Assembly (NCBI GenBank): GCA_004208945.1 | Contig: SGPE01000021.1 | Coordinates: 1-64,000, forward strand | DNA: 64,000 nt | From: Pseudoalteromonas sp. CO133X | GTDB lineage: Bacteria > Pseudomonadota > Gammaproteobacteria > Enterobacterales > Alteromonadaceae | Direction: 5' to 3' | Part shown: positions 27,054-35,970 of the stretch, one piece after another | Numbering within the stretch: the first letter of the stretch is position 1 | Layout: each line of letters begins with the position of its first letter | The notes under the pieces: model-generated | The model's database searches: none | Seen by the model: only the letters and a program-made list of their open reading frames with translations | Told to the model about the DNA's origin: nothing | Position numbers and translations under genes: made by a program

Positions 27054-28946
27054 ATGAGTATTGAAATTAAAGTACCAGATATCGGTGGCGATGAAGTTGA
27101 AGTAACCGAAATCCTTGTTAGCGTTGGCGATAAGGTTGAGGTTGACCAATCGTTATTAACGGTTGAAGGCGACAAAGCATCTATGGAAGTACCTGCTGCA
27201 CAAGCAGGTACGGTTAAAGAGATTAAAGTTGCTGAAGGTGACACGGTGACAACCGGTTCACTTATTATGATCTTCGAAGGTGAAGAACAAGCTTCTGCAT
27301 CTTCTGAAACAAAAGAAGAAGCTAAAGCCGAGCCTGCTAAGCAATCTTCAGGTTCAGCGTCACAAGAAGTAACTGTACCAGATATCGGCGATGATGAAGT
27401 TGAAGTAACGGAAATCATGGTTGCGGTAGGTGACACAGTTGAAGAAGAGCAATCTTTACTAAGCGTTGAAGGCGATAAAGCATCAATGGAAGTACCAGCA
27501 CCATTTGCAGGTACTGTTAAAGAGATCAAAATCGCCACTGGCGATAAAGTAAAAACTGGCTCTTTAATCTTCGTTTTTGAAACTGCATCAAGTGGCTCTA
27601 ACGCGCCTGCTGCTGAGTCTGCACCAGCAGAAGAAGCGCCAGCTGAAACCGCATCAAGCACTAAAGAAGTGAATGTGCCTGATATTGGCGGTGATGAAGT
27701 TGAAGTTACCGAAGTGATGGTGTCTGTAGGTGATAAGGTTGAAGAAGATCAATCAATCTTAAACGTTGAAGGCGATAAAGCATCAATGGAAGTACCTGCG
27801 CCATTTGCTGGTACGGTTAAAGAAATTAAAGTAGCAGCGGGCGATAAAGTATCAACTGGCTCACTTATCTTTGTATTTGAAGTTGCTGGTAGTGCTAAAG
27901 CAGCGCCAGAAGCTAAAAAAGAGTCAGCACCTGCACCAGCGGCAAAGGCTGAATCTGCACCTGCTGCAAAACCAGCTGCAGCTAAAGCAAGCAAAGAAGA
28001 GTTTGCTGATAACAAAGCGTATGCTCATGCATCGCCTGTTGTACGTCGTTTAGCGCGTGAATTTGGTATTAACCTAGCAAACGTAAAAGGCACAGGTCGT
28101 AAAAATCGCGTTGTCAAAGAAGACGTGCAAAACTATGTTAAAGAGCTAGTTAAGCAAGTTGAATCAGGTAATGCTGGCAAAGGCAATGCTGGTGGCGGTG
28201 AGTTAGGTCTTATCCCGTGGCCGAAAGTTGATTTTGCTAAATTTGGTGAAATCGAAGAGAAGAAACTTTCTCGTATTCAAAAACTTTCAGGTGCTAACTT
28301 ACACCGTAACTGGGTGCAAATCCCGCACGTTACACAGTTTGATGAAGCGGATATCACAAGCTTAGAGGCATTCCGTAAAGAGCAAAACGCCCTTGCTGAG
28401 AAGAAAAAGCTCGGTGTTAAAATCACGCCACTGGTATTTGTGATGAAAGCGGCGGCTAAAGCCCTTGCTGAATTCCCAACGTTTAACTCTTCACTGTCTG
28501 AAGATGGTGAAAGCTTAATCTTGAAGAAGTATATCAATATCGGTGTTGCCGTTGATACGCCAAACGGTTTAGTTGTTCCGGTATTCAAAGATGTTGATAA
28601 GAAAGGCATCATTGAACTTTCTCGTGAGTTAATGGAAGTGTCGGCTAAAGCACGTGATGGCAAGCTAACGTCATCTGATATGCAAGGCGGTTGTTTCACA
28701 ATTTCAAGCCTTGGTGGTATCGGTGGTACAGCATTTACACCTATCGTGAATGCACCTGAAGTCGCAATTTTAGGGGTCTCTAAATCAGAGATGAAGCCTA
28801 AGTGGAATGGTAAAGAATTTGAGCCTAAGTTAATGGTTCCATTATCAATGTCATACGACCATAGGGTAATTGACGGTGCCTTAGCAGCACGCTTTACTGT
28901 GACGCTAGCAAGCTACATGAGCGATATTCGCCAGCTTGTGATGTAA
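27054..28946 (+). CDS. aceF: Dihydrolipoamide acetyltransferase (E2) with three lipoyl domains
   Basis: 630 aa. Three tandem lipoyl domains, each with GDKASM, place lipoyl-lysines at Lys41, Lys142 and Lys242; Ala/Pro/Glu-rich linkers join them. A subunit-binding domain (about 323-362, [16 protein letters not shown]) precedes the acetyltransferase core with catalytic His603 and Asp607 in SYDHRVIDG. It forms the core of the PDH complex, as the E. coli enzyme with three lipoyl domains. Domains 2 and 3 are nearly identical, which creates direct DNA repeats (27367-27590 and 27664-27890). Confidence 0.98.
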   Translation: MSIEIKVPDIGGDEVEVTEILVSVGDKVEVDQSLLTVEGDKASMEVPAAQAGTVKEIKVAEGDTVTTGSLIMIFEGEEQASASSETKEEAKAEPAKQSSGSASQEVTVPDIGDDEVEVTEIMVAVGDTVEEEQSLLSVEGDKASMEVPAPFAGTVKEIKIATGDKVKTGSLIFVFETASSGSNAPAAESAPAEEAPAETASSTKEVNVPDIGGDEVEVTEVMVSVGDKVEEDQSILNVEGDKASMEVPAPFAGTVKEIKVAAGDKVSTGSLIFVFEVAGSAKAAPEAKKESAPAPAAKAESAPAAKPAAAKASKEEFADNKAYAHASPVVRRLAREFGINLANVKGTGRKNRVVKEDVQNYVKELVKQVESGNAGKGNAGGGELGLIPWPKVDFAKFGEIEEKKLSRIQKLSGANLHRNWVQIPHVTQFDEADITSLEAFRKEQNALAEKKKLGVKITPLVFVMKAAAKALAEFPTFNSSLSEDGESLILKKYINIGVAVDTPNGLVVPVFKDVDKKGIIELSRELMEVSAKARDGKLTSSDMQGGCFTISSLGGIGGTAFTPIVNAPEVAILGVSKSEMKPKWNGKEFEPKLMVPLSMSYDHRVIDGALAARFTVTLASYMSDIRQLVM

Positions 28947-28970
28947 TCGCTTCATAATTTATAAGAATCA

Positions 28971-29004
28971 AATCCCAGCAAGTTGTTTTTTGCTGGGATT
29001 TTTA
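28971..29004 (+). terminator. Terminator between aceF and lpdA
   Basis: Stem AATCCCAGCA / TGCTGGGATT (28971-28980, 28991-29000) with a loop of about 10 nt and a short T run. It should uncouple lpdA in part from pdhR-aceEF, agreeing with a separate lpdA promoter. Confidence 0.8.
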
Positions 29005-29007
29005 CCA

Positions 29008-29035
29008 TTGGCAATGATACAATCTTTGCTATAGA
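29008..29035 (+). promoter_or_regulatory. Candidate lpdA promoter
   Basis: TTGGCA at 29008-29013, a 16-bp spacer, and TATAGA at 29030-29035 preceded by TGC, which makes an extended -10. About 100 bp upstream of the lpdA ATG and just beyond the aceF terminator. E. coli lpd also has its own promoter. Not proven. Confidence 0.5.
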
Positions 29036-29133
29036 ACAATCTTGGTATAGATATCTGCTCTCCCTTTCTGCCTTGCAGAAACATGGCAGTTAAACTTAGG
29101 GCAGTGTCCCGTTCAAACATTTAAGGTAATAGC

Positions 29134-30558
29134 ATGAGCAACGAATTAAAAACTCAAGTTGTTGTACTAGGCGGTGGTCCTGGTGGTTATTCTGCGGCTT
29201 TCCGCGCTGCTGACTTGGGCTTAGAAGTTACATTGGTAGAATCTCGCAACACATTAGGTGGTGTTTGTCTTAATGTGGGTTGTATTCCTTCAAAAGCACT
29301 TTTACACGTAGCTAAAGTGATTGATGACGCGGCAGAAATGTCATCTCACGGCGTTACTTTTGGTAAGCCTGAAATCGACCTAGATAAAATCCGTGATTGG
29401 AAAGAGTCTGTAATCGGTCAATTAACTGGCGGCCTAGACGGCATGGCTAAAATGCGTAAAGTGAAAGTAGTAAGTGGCTACGGTAAGTTCACTGGTAGCA
29501 ACACACTTGCTGTTGAAGGTGAAGACGGTACAACAACTATCACATTCGATAATGCTATTATTGCAGCGGGTTCTCAGCCTGTTAACTTACCTTTCATCCC
29601 TGAAGATGACCGTGTAATCGATTCAACTGGCGCGCTTGAGCTTAAAGACGTACCTGAGAAACTACTTGTTTTAGGTGGTGGTATCATCGGTCTTGAGATG
29701 GGTACTGTATACCGTGCACTAGGTTCTGAAATCGATGTCGTTGAGTTTGCTGATCAATTAGTTCCAGCTGCTGATAAAGACGTTATCAAGATTTACCAAA
29801 AATACGTTAAGAACAAGTTTAACGTAATGCTATCTACTAAAGTAACTGGCGTTGAAGCAAAAGACGACGGTTTATATGTAACATTTGAAGGTAAAAATGC
29901 TCCGGCTGAACCTGTTCGTTACGACAAAGTACTTGTTGCTGTTGGCCGTACACCAAACGGTAAACTACTTGATGCTGACAAAGCAGGTGTTAATGTTGAT
30001 GAGCGTGGCTTCATCAATGTTGATAAGCAGCTTAAAACAAACGTTGATCACATCTTCGCTATCGGTGACATCGTTGGTCAACCTATGCTTGCGCACAAAG
30101 CGGTTCACGAAGCTCACGTTGCTGCAGAAGTTATTTCTGGTCAGAAACACTTCTTCGATCCTAAGTGCATCCCTTCAATCGCATACACAGATCCAGAAAT
30201 CGCATGGGTTGGTGTAACTGAGAAAGAAGCGAAAGAGCAAGGCTTAAGCATCGAAACAGCTGTATTCCCTTGGGCAGCTTCTGGTCGTGCAATCGCTTCA
30301 GCACGTACCGAAGGTCAAACTAAGCTAATCTTCGATAAAGACTCAGGTCGTGTTATCGGTGGTGCTATGGTTGGTATCAACGCAGGTGAAATGCTAGGTG
30401 AAATCGGCTTAGCAGTTGAAATGGGCGCAGACGGTGAAGACCTAGCGTTAACTATTCATGCTCACCCAACGTTAAACGAATCAATCGGTCTAGCTGCTGA
30501 AATCTTCGAAGGTTCAATCACTGACCTTCCAAACAAAAAAGCAGTTAAAAAGAAGTAA
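29134..30558 (+). CDS. lpdA: Dihydrolipoamide dehydrogenase (E3)
   Basis: 474 aa. FAD motif VLGGGPGGYSAAFRAADLG, redox disulfide Cys45/Cys50 in GGVCLNVGCIPSK, NAD motif LVLGGGIIGLEMG, a second FAD motif FAIGDIVGQPMLAHKA, and the C-terminal base HAHPTLNES. It reoxidises lipoamide for the pyruvate, 2-oxoglutarate and glycine systems, which fits an independent promoter after the aceF terminator. Confidence 0.98.
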   Translation: MSNELKTQVVVLGGGPGGYSAAFRAADLGLEVTLVESRNTLGGVCLNVGCIPSKALLHVAKVIDDAAEMSSHGVTFGKPEIDLDKIRDWKESVIGQLTGGLDGMAKMRKVKVVSGYGKFTGSNTLAVEGEDGTTTITFDNAIIAAGSQPVNLPFIPEDDRVIDSTGALELKDVPEKLLVLGGGIIGLEMGTVYRALGSEIDVVEFADQLVPAADKDVIKIYQKYVKNKFNVMLSTKVTGVEAKDDGLYVTFEGKNAPAEPVRYDKVLVAVGRTPNGKLLDADKAGVNVDERGFINVDKQLKTNVDHIFAIGDIVGQPMLAHKAVHEAHVAAEVISGQKHFFDPKCIPSIAYTDPEIAWVGVTEKEAKEQGLSIETAVFPWAASGRAIASARTEGQTKLIFDKDSGRVIGGAMVGINAGEMLGEIGLAVEMGADGEDLALTIHAHPTLNESIGLAAEIFEGSITDLPNKKAVKKK

Positions 30559-30581
30559 GTTCTTTTGACTAATCGTTTTAA

Positions 30582-30607
30582 AAACCCAGCTTTGGCTGGG
30601 TTTTTGT
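30582..30607 (+). terminator. Terminator after lpdA
   Basis: Stem AAACCCAGC / GCTGGGTTT with a TTTG loop, followed by a T-rich run (30600-30607). Confidence 0.9.
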
Positions 30608-30679
30608 TTTTTAATCACAGATTTCTATTCCCCATATTTTTAGCTACAATACGCGCCGTTCAACTTTCTGGTAAATGCA

Positions 30680-31369
30680 GTGGCTACAATCTCAAATAAC
30701 TCCGTTTTAGAACTTCGCGCAAAACAAATGGCTGAGTCGCGTCGTGAATTTAAAGCTCGTGGCGCAAAGCTAACACGGTGTGAGCGCTGTCTGCTTGCTG
30801 AGCATTATTGTATTTGTGAAGGTGTTGAACAGGCCGAGTGTAATGCGGCAGTCTGCTTACTTATGTACCACAATGAGAGTTTTAAACCGTCAAATACTGG
30901 CCGTTTAATTGCTGAAATCGTGCCAGATAATCATGCCTTTAAATGGGATAGAACAAATCCAGATGAAGCCTTACTGAGCTTGTTGGCAGACTCACAATAT
31001 CAGCCTATGGTTATTTTTCCTGCCAGTGATGTAGATGATGAAGAGCGCGTGATCACCGAAGTAACCCCTGTGGATGGCAAGCGCCCATTGTTTATCTTCT
31101 TAGATGGTACTTGGCGCGAAGCGAAGAAGATGATCCGTAAAAGTCCTTATTTAGATAATTTGCCTGTTCTTTCAATTACGCCTGAAAAGCTCTCGGATTA
31201 CCGATTGCGTGTTGCCCCACATGAACATCAGCTTGGTACCGCAGAGGTTGCTATTATGGTGCTTGCGCTTGCAGGTGAAGTGGCTGCTACGCAAAAGCTA
31301 GAAGAACATTTTATTAAGTTCAGAGATGCTTATTTACTTGGTAAGCGAAATAAAGGGCGACCGGAGTAA
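30680..31369 (+). CDS. tapT: DTW-domain tRNA-uridine aminocarboxypropyltransferase
   Basis: 229 aa with a GTG start at 30680, chosen because the N terminus (SVLELRAKQMAESRREF) aligns with E. coli YfiP/TapT. Cysteines CERCLLAEHYCIC form a metal-like cluster, and DGTWREAKKM is the DTW motif. Further conserved segments are NTGRLI and YRLRVAPHEHQLGTAE. It makes acp3U47 in tRNA from S-adenosylmethionine. No strong ribosome site is visible. It converges on the CsrB-like RNA. Confidence 0.9.
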   Translation: MATISNNSVLELRAKQMAESRREFKARGAKLTRCERCLLAEHYCICEGVEQAECNAAVCLLMYHNESFKPSNTGRLIAEIVPDNHAFKWDRTNPDEALLSLLADSQYQPMVIFPASDVDDEERVITEVTPVDGKRPLFIFLDGTWREAKKMIRKSPYLDNLPVLSITPEKLSDYRLRVAPHEHQLGTAEVAIMVLALAGEVAATQKLEEHFIKFRDAYLLGKRNKGRPE

Positions 31370-31392
31370 TAACTCTTTACTAAATTGTAGGC

Positions 31393-31426
31393 AAAAGAAA
31401 AGCGCGTACTATCGCTAGTCGCGCTT
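31393..31426 (-). terminator. Rho-independent terminator of the CsrB-like RNA
   Basis: Read on the minus strand: AGCGCGACT / AGTACGCGCT (one bulged base) with a short loop, followed by TTTTCTTTT. It also closes tapT transcription weakly if read from the plus strand. Confidence 0.85.
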
Positions 31427-31872
31427 GCGGAATCTTCTTAATTTTTTGCATCCTGCAATTGAACCTAATCAACTCCATAAACTTTGCCAATCCATGCTAT
31501 TGCACTTTACTTATTGGTTCTGTGCAATTTAAGGCGATCCAGCCTTACTTCCTTTTTAGTCCTTTACATCCTTGCTGGTAAATTCTTTACCTGTCCTTTA
31601 CGCGTCATCCTAACGCTATCCTTTTATTAGCAACTCCGTTGCGATGCCCTTACAGCCTGTCCCTTGCTCCACTTTTTAACGTCCTGTATAACAACATCCT
31701 GTTGTTATGCCTTTCCACATCATCCTGATGCTGTCCGTAGGTTGTCATTCCATTGCGTTACTCTTCCTGAGCCTGTCCTTGTTTCCTTTATTTCCTTATG
31801 AACCTAAATCCTCGGTTTTATGAGTAATGTATTTTTTTCCGTTTACTCATTAAGCGTCTTGCTTAGTCGATG
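31393..31872 (-). ncRNA. csrB: CsrB-family CsrA-sequestering regulatory RNA (predicted)
   Basis: No protein frame fills this stretch. Read on the minus strand it has about 27 GGA triplets between 31840 and 31451 (roughly four times chance), many inside CAGGATG-, AAGGACAGG- or AGGAAG-like contexts. Several sit in loops of perfect hairpins: ATAACAACA-GGA-TGTTGTTAT (31708-31688), CATCA-GGA-TGATG (31730-31718), GCAAC-GGA-GTTGC (31642-31630), TTGCA-GGA-TGCAA (31458-31446), TAAGGC-TGGATC-GCCTTA (31547-31530). That is the defining pattern of CsrB/RsmZ-type RNAs, which titrate CsrA. A -10 box TATAAT at 31884-31879 gives a start near 31872; a terminator ends it near 31393. About 480 nt, longer than E. 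coli CsrB (369 nt). Exact ends are estimates. Confidence 0.92.
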
Positions 31873-31878
31873 TAAGTA

Positions 31879-31884
31879 ATTATA
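31879..31884 (-). promoter_or_regulatory. -10 box of the CsrB-like RNA promoter
   Basis: TATAAT on the minus strand (31884-31879), within CTCTATAATTACTTAC. At 17 bp spacing the -35 would read CTACCA, a poor match, which is usual for an activator-dependent promoter. Confidence 0.65.
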
Positions 31885-32030
31885 GAGAGTTAGCCAAGGC
31901 TTGGTAGGTTAAAATCATGCATAAATAGAGCGTTATTTTATTGCAATAAATATAAATTCCTTTATTTTCAATTGTTTGTTTTTTTATTTGCAGTGTTAAC
32001 CTGCGCTTTTTACTCAATAACTGTCATGCA

Positions 32031-32048
32031 GGTGAGATATGTCTTACA
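32031..32048. promoter_or_regulatory. UvrY/GacA-type upstream activating palindrome
   Basis: GGTGAGATATGTCTTACA. Arms GTGAGA and TCTTAC match the TGTGAGA-N-TCTTACA type site bound by BarA-UvrY/GacA regulators (GTAAGA versus GTGAGA, 5 of 6). It lies about 150-165 bp upstream of the -10 of the CsrB-like RNA, similar to the distance in E. coli csrB. Confidence 0.55.
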
Positions 32049-32128
32049 GGTAAATTCCTAAATAGCGATAGGCATAACTTGATTGTGAGTAAAACAGGTG
32101 TAATTTCGCTTCAGTCTAGGTAAAATAC

Positions 32129-32147
32129 TTGAGAATCGTTATTATTT
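32129..32147 (+). promoter_or_regulatory. Fur-box-like site upstream of the iron transporter
   Basis: TTGAGAATCGTTATTATTT lies 12 bp before the ATG of the iron-binding protein gene. The core GAGAATCGTTAT matches the Fur consensus inner part GATAATCATTAT at 10 of 12 positions; the left hexamer is poor. Repression when iron is plentiful is expected. Confidence 0.6.
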
Positions 32148-32159
32148 AGGTGCTATAAA

Positions 32160-33164
32160 ATGAGAAAGAAAGCCTTAGTATTATTAACAGCTTTGATAAG
32201 CACACCTGTGTTTGCAGCTGATGTTGTAAATATATATTCGTTTCGTCAGCCTTTTTTGATTAAACCTATTTTAGATGATTTTACCAAGCAAACAGGTATC
32301 AAAACGAATGTCGTGTTTGCGAAAAAAGGACTCATCGAGCGTGTGAAGCGCGAGGGCAAGCATAGTAAGGCTGATCTTGTGCTCACTTCAAATTTTAGTG
32401 CGCTTATTCAGTTAGAAGATCTTAACTTAACCCAAAAGATTCAAAGCGATGTTGTCAGTGCTAATGTGCCAAGTACATTTCGCGATAGTGATGGACAATG
32501 GGTTGCGCTTACAAAGCGTGTTCGTAATGTTTATTCATCTAAAGAACGTGTTGGGGCATTACCTGAGCTAACTTATGAAGACCTTGCTGATCCTAAATAC
32601 AAAGGTAAGCTATGCACACGTTCGGGTAAACATCCCTATAATTTAGGCTTAGTAGCTTCTATGATTGCTCATCATGGAGAGGCAGAAGCAAAGCAGTGGC
32701 TGGAAGGTGTAAAGGCGAATCTTGCTCGTAAGCCTCAGGGTAATGACCGTGCTCAAGTAAAAGCTGTAAAAGAAGGTTTGTGTGACATCGCTTTAGGTAA
32801 CAGTTACTACTTTGGCAAAATGATGCAAGATGAACAGCAAAAATCATGGGCAGAAGCCGTTCATATTAACTTTCCTAACCAAACTAATCGTGGCTCACAT
32901 ATTAATGTCTCGGGTGTGGTAATGACGAAATACGCCAAAAACCCTGAAAATGCCTTGAAACTGATTGAGTATATGACCGACAATAAGGCACAAAATATGT
33001 ATGCCTCAGTCAATATGGAATACCCAGTAAAAAATGGGGTTGAATTATCTGAGATGGTTGCATCATGGGGTGAGTTTAAAGAAGATAGTCTTCCACTCGA
33101 TGAAATTAGTAAATATCGTCCAGCGGCACTGAAGCTGATTGATGAAGTGAAGTTTGATTTATAA
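32160..33164 (+). CDS. fbpA: Fe(3+) ABC transporter periplasmic binding protein
   Basis: 334 aa. Signal peptide with cleavage near TPVFAAD. Family 1 ferric-binding protein fold: starts VVNIYSFRQPFLIKPILDDF, and has the GNSYYFGKMM motif with the adjacent tyrosines (about residues 214-216) that coordinate Fe(III). It captures ferric iron and delivers it to FbpBC encoded downstream. The Fur-like box just upstream supports iron control. The fbp symbol follows family usage; orthologues are also called FutA or IdiA. Confidence 0.93.
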   Translation: MRKKALVLLTALISTPVFAADVVNIYSFRQPFLIKPILDDFTKQTGIKTNVVFAKKGLIERVKREGKHSKADLVLTSNFSALIQLEDLNLTQKIQSDVVSANVPSTFRDSDGQWVALTKRVRNVYSSKERVGALPELTYEDLADPKYKGKLCTRSGKHPYNLGLVASMIAHHGEAEAKQWLEGVKANLARKPQGNDRAQVKAVKEGLCDIALGNSYYFGKMMQDEQQKSWAEAVHINFPNQTNRGSHINVSGVVMTKYAKNPENALKLIEYMTDNKAQNMYASVNMEYPVKNGVELSEMVASWGEFKEDSLPLDEISKYRPAALKLIDEVKFDL

Positions 33165-33184
33165 CGAGAACACACCTCGTTTTA

Positions 33185-33215
33185 TAAAAGCTGTTTTTTA
33201 ACAGCTTTTATTTTA
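33185..33215 (+). terminator. Terminator or attenuator between fbpA and fbpB
   Basis: Perfect stem TAAAAGCTGTT / AACAGCTTTTA (33185-33195, 33200-33210) with a TTTT loop and a TTTT tail. A leaky stop here would make more binding protein than permease, a common design in ABC operons. Confidence 0.8.
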
Positions 33216-33233
33216 TCTGGTATTAATCCACTT

Positions 33234-34868
33234 ATGCATGTGAAGTTTTCGCTGTCGCGTTGGCAGCTTTTAGCTTGGCTAATTGGCCTGCTGCTTGTTA
33301 CACCTTTAGGTTTTTTGTTATTTGAATCTCTCCAGGGGGATTCGGATGTATTTCAGCATCTTTTCGATACGGTGCTGTGGGATTATACCCGTAATACGTT
33401 ATTGCTCATCCTAGGAGTGGGGCTTTTAAGTTGTGTTATTGCGTTGCCGCTAGCGTGGTTAACGGCTTATTGTGACTTTCCTGGGCGGAAACAGTTTGAG
33501 TGGGCGTTAATGCTGCCCTTAGCAATGCCCACCTATTTAATTGCTTATGTTTACACTGACCTACTTGATTACGCAGGGCCTGTGCAAATAGCCTTAAGAG
33601 AGTGGTTTGGTTGGCAATCACCGGGTGATTACTGGTTTTTTGATATTCGCACTTTAACTGGGGCGATCGTGATGATTGCGTTGGTGCTTTATCCTTATTT
33701 ATTTCTGATTTTCAAAACGGCACTTAGAGAACAGTCATTTAAATTAGTACAAGCAAGTCAGCTTATGGGGCTTTCGCCAATACAAAGCTTTTTAAGAGTG
33801 AGCTTACCGCTTGGACGCGGTGCGATTGTCGCGGGTATTACCTTGATCAGTATGGAAGCAATGGCCGACTTTGCTACAGTTAACTACTTTGCCGTGAGCA
33901 CACTCACGACTGCTGTTTACGATACGTGGCTTGGTTATTACTCGTTAACCGCTGCAGCAAAAATCTCGGGTATTATGCTGCTCATTTTATTTTTAACTAT
34001 CATGGTTGAGCGCTTTAGCCGTCGTAATCAAGCCGTGTATGAGCGTCAATCTAGCGTTAATAGCGCAACACTTTATCGCTTAAAAGGCGGTGCTGCATGG
34101 GCTGCAAGCTTAGCTTGCTCAGTCGTACTGGTACTGGCTTTTATCTTGCCGGTTGGGGTGTTAGTTAAATACGCCATTGTGTATGCGGATGAAGCATGGA
34201 ATGGGGCATTTTTTAATTACGCTTGGCAAAGTTTTAAAGTAGCGATTGTGGTGAGCCTTGTAACCATTTTACTGAGCTTACTGGTCTTGTTTTATCAGCG
34301 GATTGCTAAACACGCTTACCCTTTGATCCCAGGGCGTTTAGCAAGTACTAGCTATGCTCTGCCAGGAACCGTGCTCGCCATCGCGGTATTGTTGCCTCTA
34401 ACTCAATTAGATGATGCATTAAATAACTGGCTTGAGCCTTTTGGCTTATCGCCTGGGTTACTTTTGAGTGGCACTTTATTTGCGATGATATTTGCTTATG
34501 TTGTGCGGTTTTATGCGATTGCGCATGGGGCACTTGAAAGCAGCTTCTTACGTATAAGCCCGTCGTTAGATATGGCAAGCCAATCAATGGGGAAGGGGCC
34601 ATTGCAAACTTTGCGTAAAGTTCATTTACCCTTGTTAAAACGCGGCATTCTTACCGCTGGCTTGTTAGTTTTTATTGAATGCATGAAAGAGCTGCCTGCC
34701 GCATTATTATTAAGGCCATTTAACTTTGAAACACTGGCAACCCATGTGTTTCAGTATGTTAGTGATGAGCAGTTGGAGCTTGCCTCAATTTCAGCGTTAT
34801 TGATTGTTTTAGTGGGGCTTATTCCTTTGTATTTCGTTAATCGTTCGATGGAGCAAAATCACTCATGA
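33234..34868 (+). CDS. fbpB: Fe(3+) ABC transporter permease, two fused halves
   Basis: 544 aa with about 12 membrane helices in two repeated halves (about 1-270 and 285-540). Each half has an EAA-like loop for contact with the ATPase: ALREQSFKLVQASQLMGLSP and GALESSFLRISPSLDMASQS. It forms the transmembrane path for ferric iron. Starts 69 bp after fbpA and overlaps fbpC by 4 bp (ATGA), so the two are translationally coupled. No strong ribosome site before the ATG. Confidence 0.93.
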   Translation: MHVKFSLSRWQLLAWLIGLLLVTPLGFLLFESLQGDSDVFQHLFDTVLWDYTRNTLLLILGVGLLSCVIALPLAWLTAYCDFPGRKQFEWALMLPLAMPTYLIAYVYTDLLDYAGPVQIALREWFGWQSPGDYWFFDIRTLTGAIVMIALVLYPYLFLIFKTALREQSFKLVQASQLMGLSPIQSFLRVSLPLGRGAIVAGITLISMEAMADFATVNYFAVSTLTTAVYDTWLGYYSLTAAAKISGIMLLILFLTIMVERFSRRNQAVYERQSSVNSATLYRLKGGAAWAASLACSVVLVLAFILPVGVLVKYAIVYADEAWNGAFFNYAWQSFKVAIVVSLVTILLSLLVLFYQRIAKHAYPLIPGRLASTSYALPGTVLAIAVLLPLTQLDDALNNWLEPFGLSPGLLLSGTLFAMIFAYVVRFYAIAHGALESSFLRISPSLDMASQSMGKGPLQTLRKVHLPLLKRGILTAGLLVFIECMKELPAALLLRPFNFETLATHVFQYVSDEQLELASISALLIVLVGLIPLYFVNRSMEQNHS

Positions 34869-35908
34869 GCCATTTAGTAATTAAAGACTTAGCTTATCAG
34901 TATAATGGCACTAAAGTCTTGAGTGGGTTAAACCTCAATGTAAAGCAAGACGAAATAGTGTGTTTATTAGGGGCCAGTGGCTGTGGCAAAACCACAACCC
35001 TAAAAGCAATCGCGGGGATTTTGCAGCCTGAGCAAGGTTACATGAGTATCGATTCTAATGTTGTGAACGATAATGGTTTTTTTGTTGCACCCCAAAAGCG
35101 CAATATCGGCATGATGTTTCAAGATTATGCGCTATTTCCTCATCTTACAGTGAGTGACAATATTGCGTTTGGTCTCAACAATATGAGTAAAGAGCAAAAA
35201 CGTGAGCGAGTGAACGAGATGCTCACTTTAGTTAAGCTTGATGGTTGTGCCAAGCGATATCCTCACCAGCTCTCAGGTGGTCAACAGCAACGTGTCGCGA
35301 TTGCCCGTGCACTTGCCTATAAACCAAGCTTGTTACTTCTTGATGAGCCATTTTCAAATATTGATACCCAAGTAAGGTTTGAGCTGATTGCCGACATACG
35401 TCGAATTATCAAAGCGCAAAAAGTTTCTGCGGTATTTGTTACCCATTCAAAAGAAGAGGCGTTTGCCTTTGCTGACACACTTGCTGTTATGCATGGTGGA
35501 AAAATAGCCCAACAAGGCTCTGCTGAGCAGTTATTTAGCCAACCTAACTCAAAGGTGGTTGCAGAGTTTCTTGGTACGGGCATATACTTAACGGCAAAAG
35601 CATTAACCGCAACTGAATATGAGACGGTGTTCGGGGTTGTATCGTCAATCAATGCAGGTAACCATGATTGCGTACAAGGTCAAATTTATGTGCGCCCTCA
35701 TCATATTCAATTGTGTAAAGCAGAAAATGGCGATGCTCAAGGCTTAACTATTTTGCAAAGACGTTTTATCGGCACGCGTTATGTGTACCGTATTAATATT
35801 GCAGGGCAGGAGCTCGAAGTGGCCGCAGAGCAAGACCACGTTTTCTCGGTCGAACAGCCAGTAAAAATAAAAATAATGCCGCACACGGTCAATTTTTTTC
35901 GAGATTAA
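34865..35908 (+). CDS. fbpC: Fe(3+) ABC transporter ATP-binding protein
   Basis: 347 aa. Walker A GASGCGKTT, Q loop MMFQDYALFPH, signature LSGGQQQRVAIARAL, Walker B LLLLDEPFSN, H loop VFVTHSKEEA, and a C-terminal TOBE-like domain (about 240-347). The domain order is that of CUT1/FbpC-type importers. It energises ferric iron uptake with FbpB. Last gene of the transporter operon. Confidence 0.94.
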   Translation: MSHLVIKDLAYQYNGTKVLSGLNLNVKQDEIVCLLGASGCGKTTTLKAIAGILQPEQGYMSIDSNVVNDNGFFVAPQKRNIGMMFQDYALFPHLTVSDNIAFGLNNMSKEQKRERVNEMLTLVKLDGCAKRYPHQLSGGQQQRVAIARALAYKPSLLLLDEPFSNIDTQVRFELIADIRRIIKAQKVSAVFVTHSKEEAFAFADTLAVMHGGKIAQQGSAEQLFSQPNSKVVAEFLGTGIYLTAKALTATEYETVFGVVSSINAGNHDCVQGQIYVRPHHIQLCKAENGDAQGLTILQRRFIGTRYVYRINIAGQELEVAAEQDHVFSVEQPVKIKIMPHTVNFFRD

Positions 35909-35970
35909 ACATGATGTGAAATCCTAAATTGTTGATTGTGTGCCTGATAATGAATAGCTAAGGATTCACT

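Noticed and set aside
26921..27661. 246-codon frame on the minus strand opposite aceE/aceF, rich in Ser, Ala and Thr
   Set aside because: It is the shadow of the lipoyl repeats: its periodic composition mirrors the repeated DNA, there is no ribosome site, and the plus-strand genes are certain.
31370..32159. Hidden small protein gene in the 790-bp gap
   Set aside because: No frame with a ribosome site and plausible composition was seen; the hairpin and GGA pattern explains most of it as RNA.
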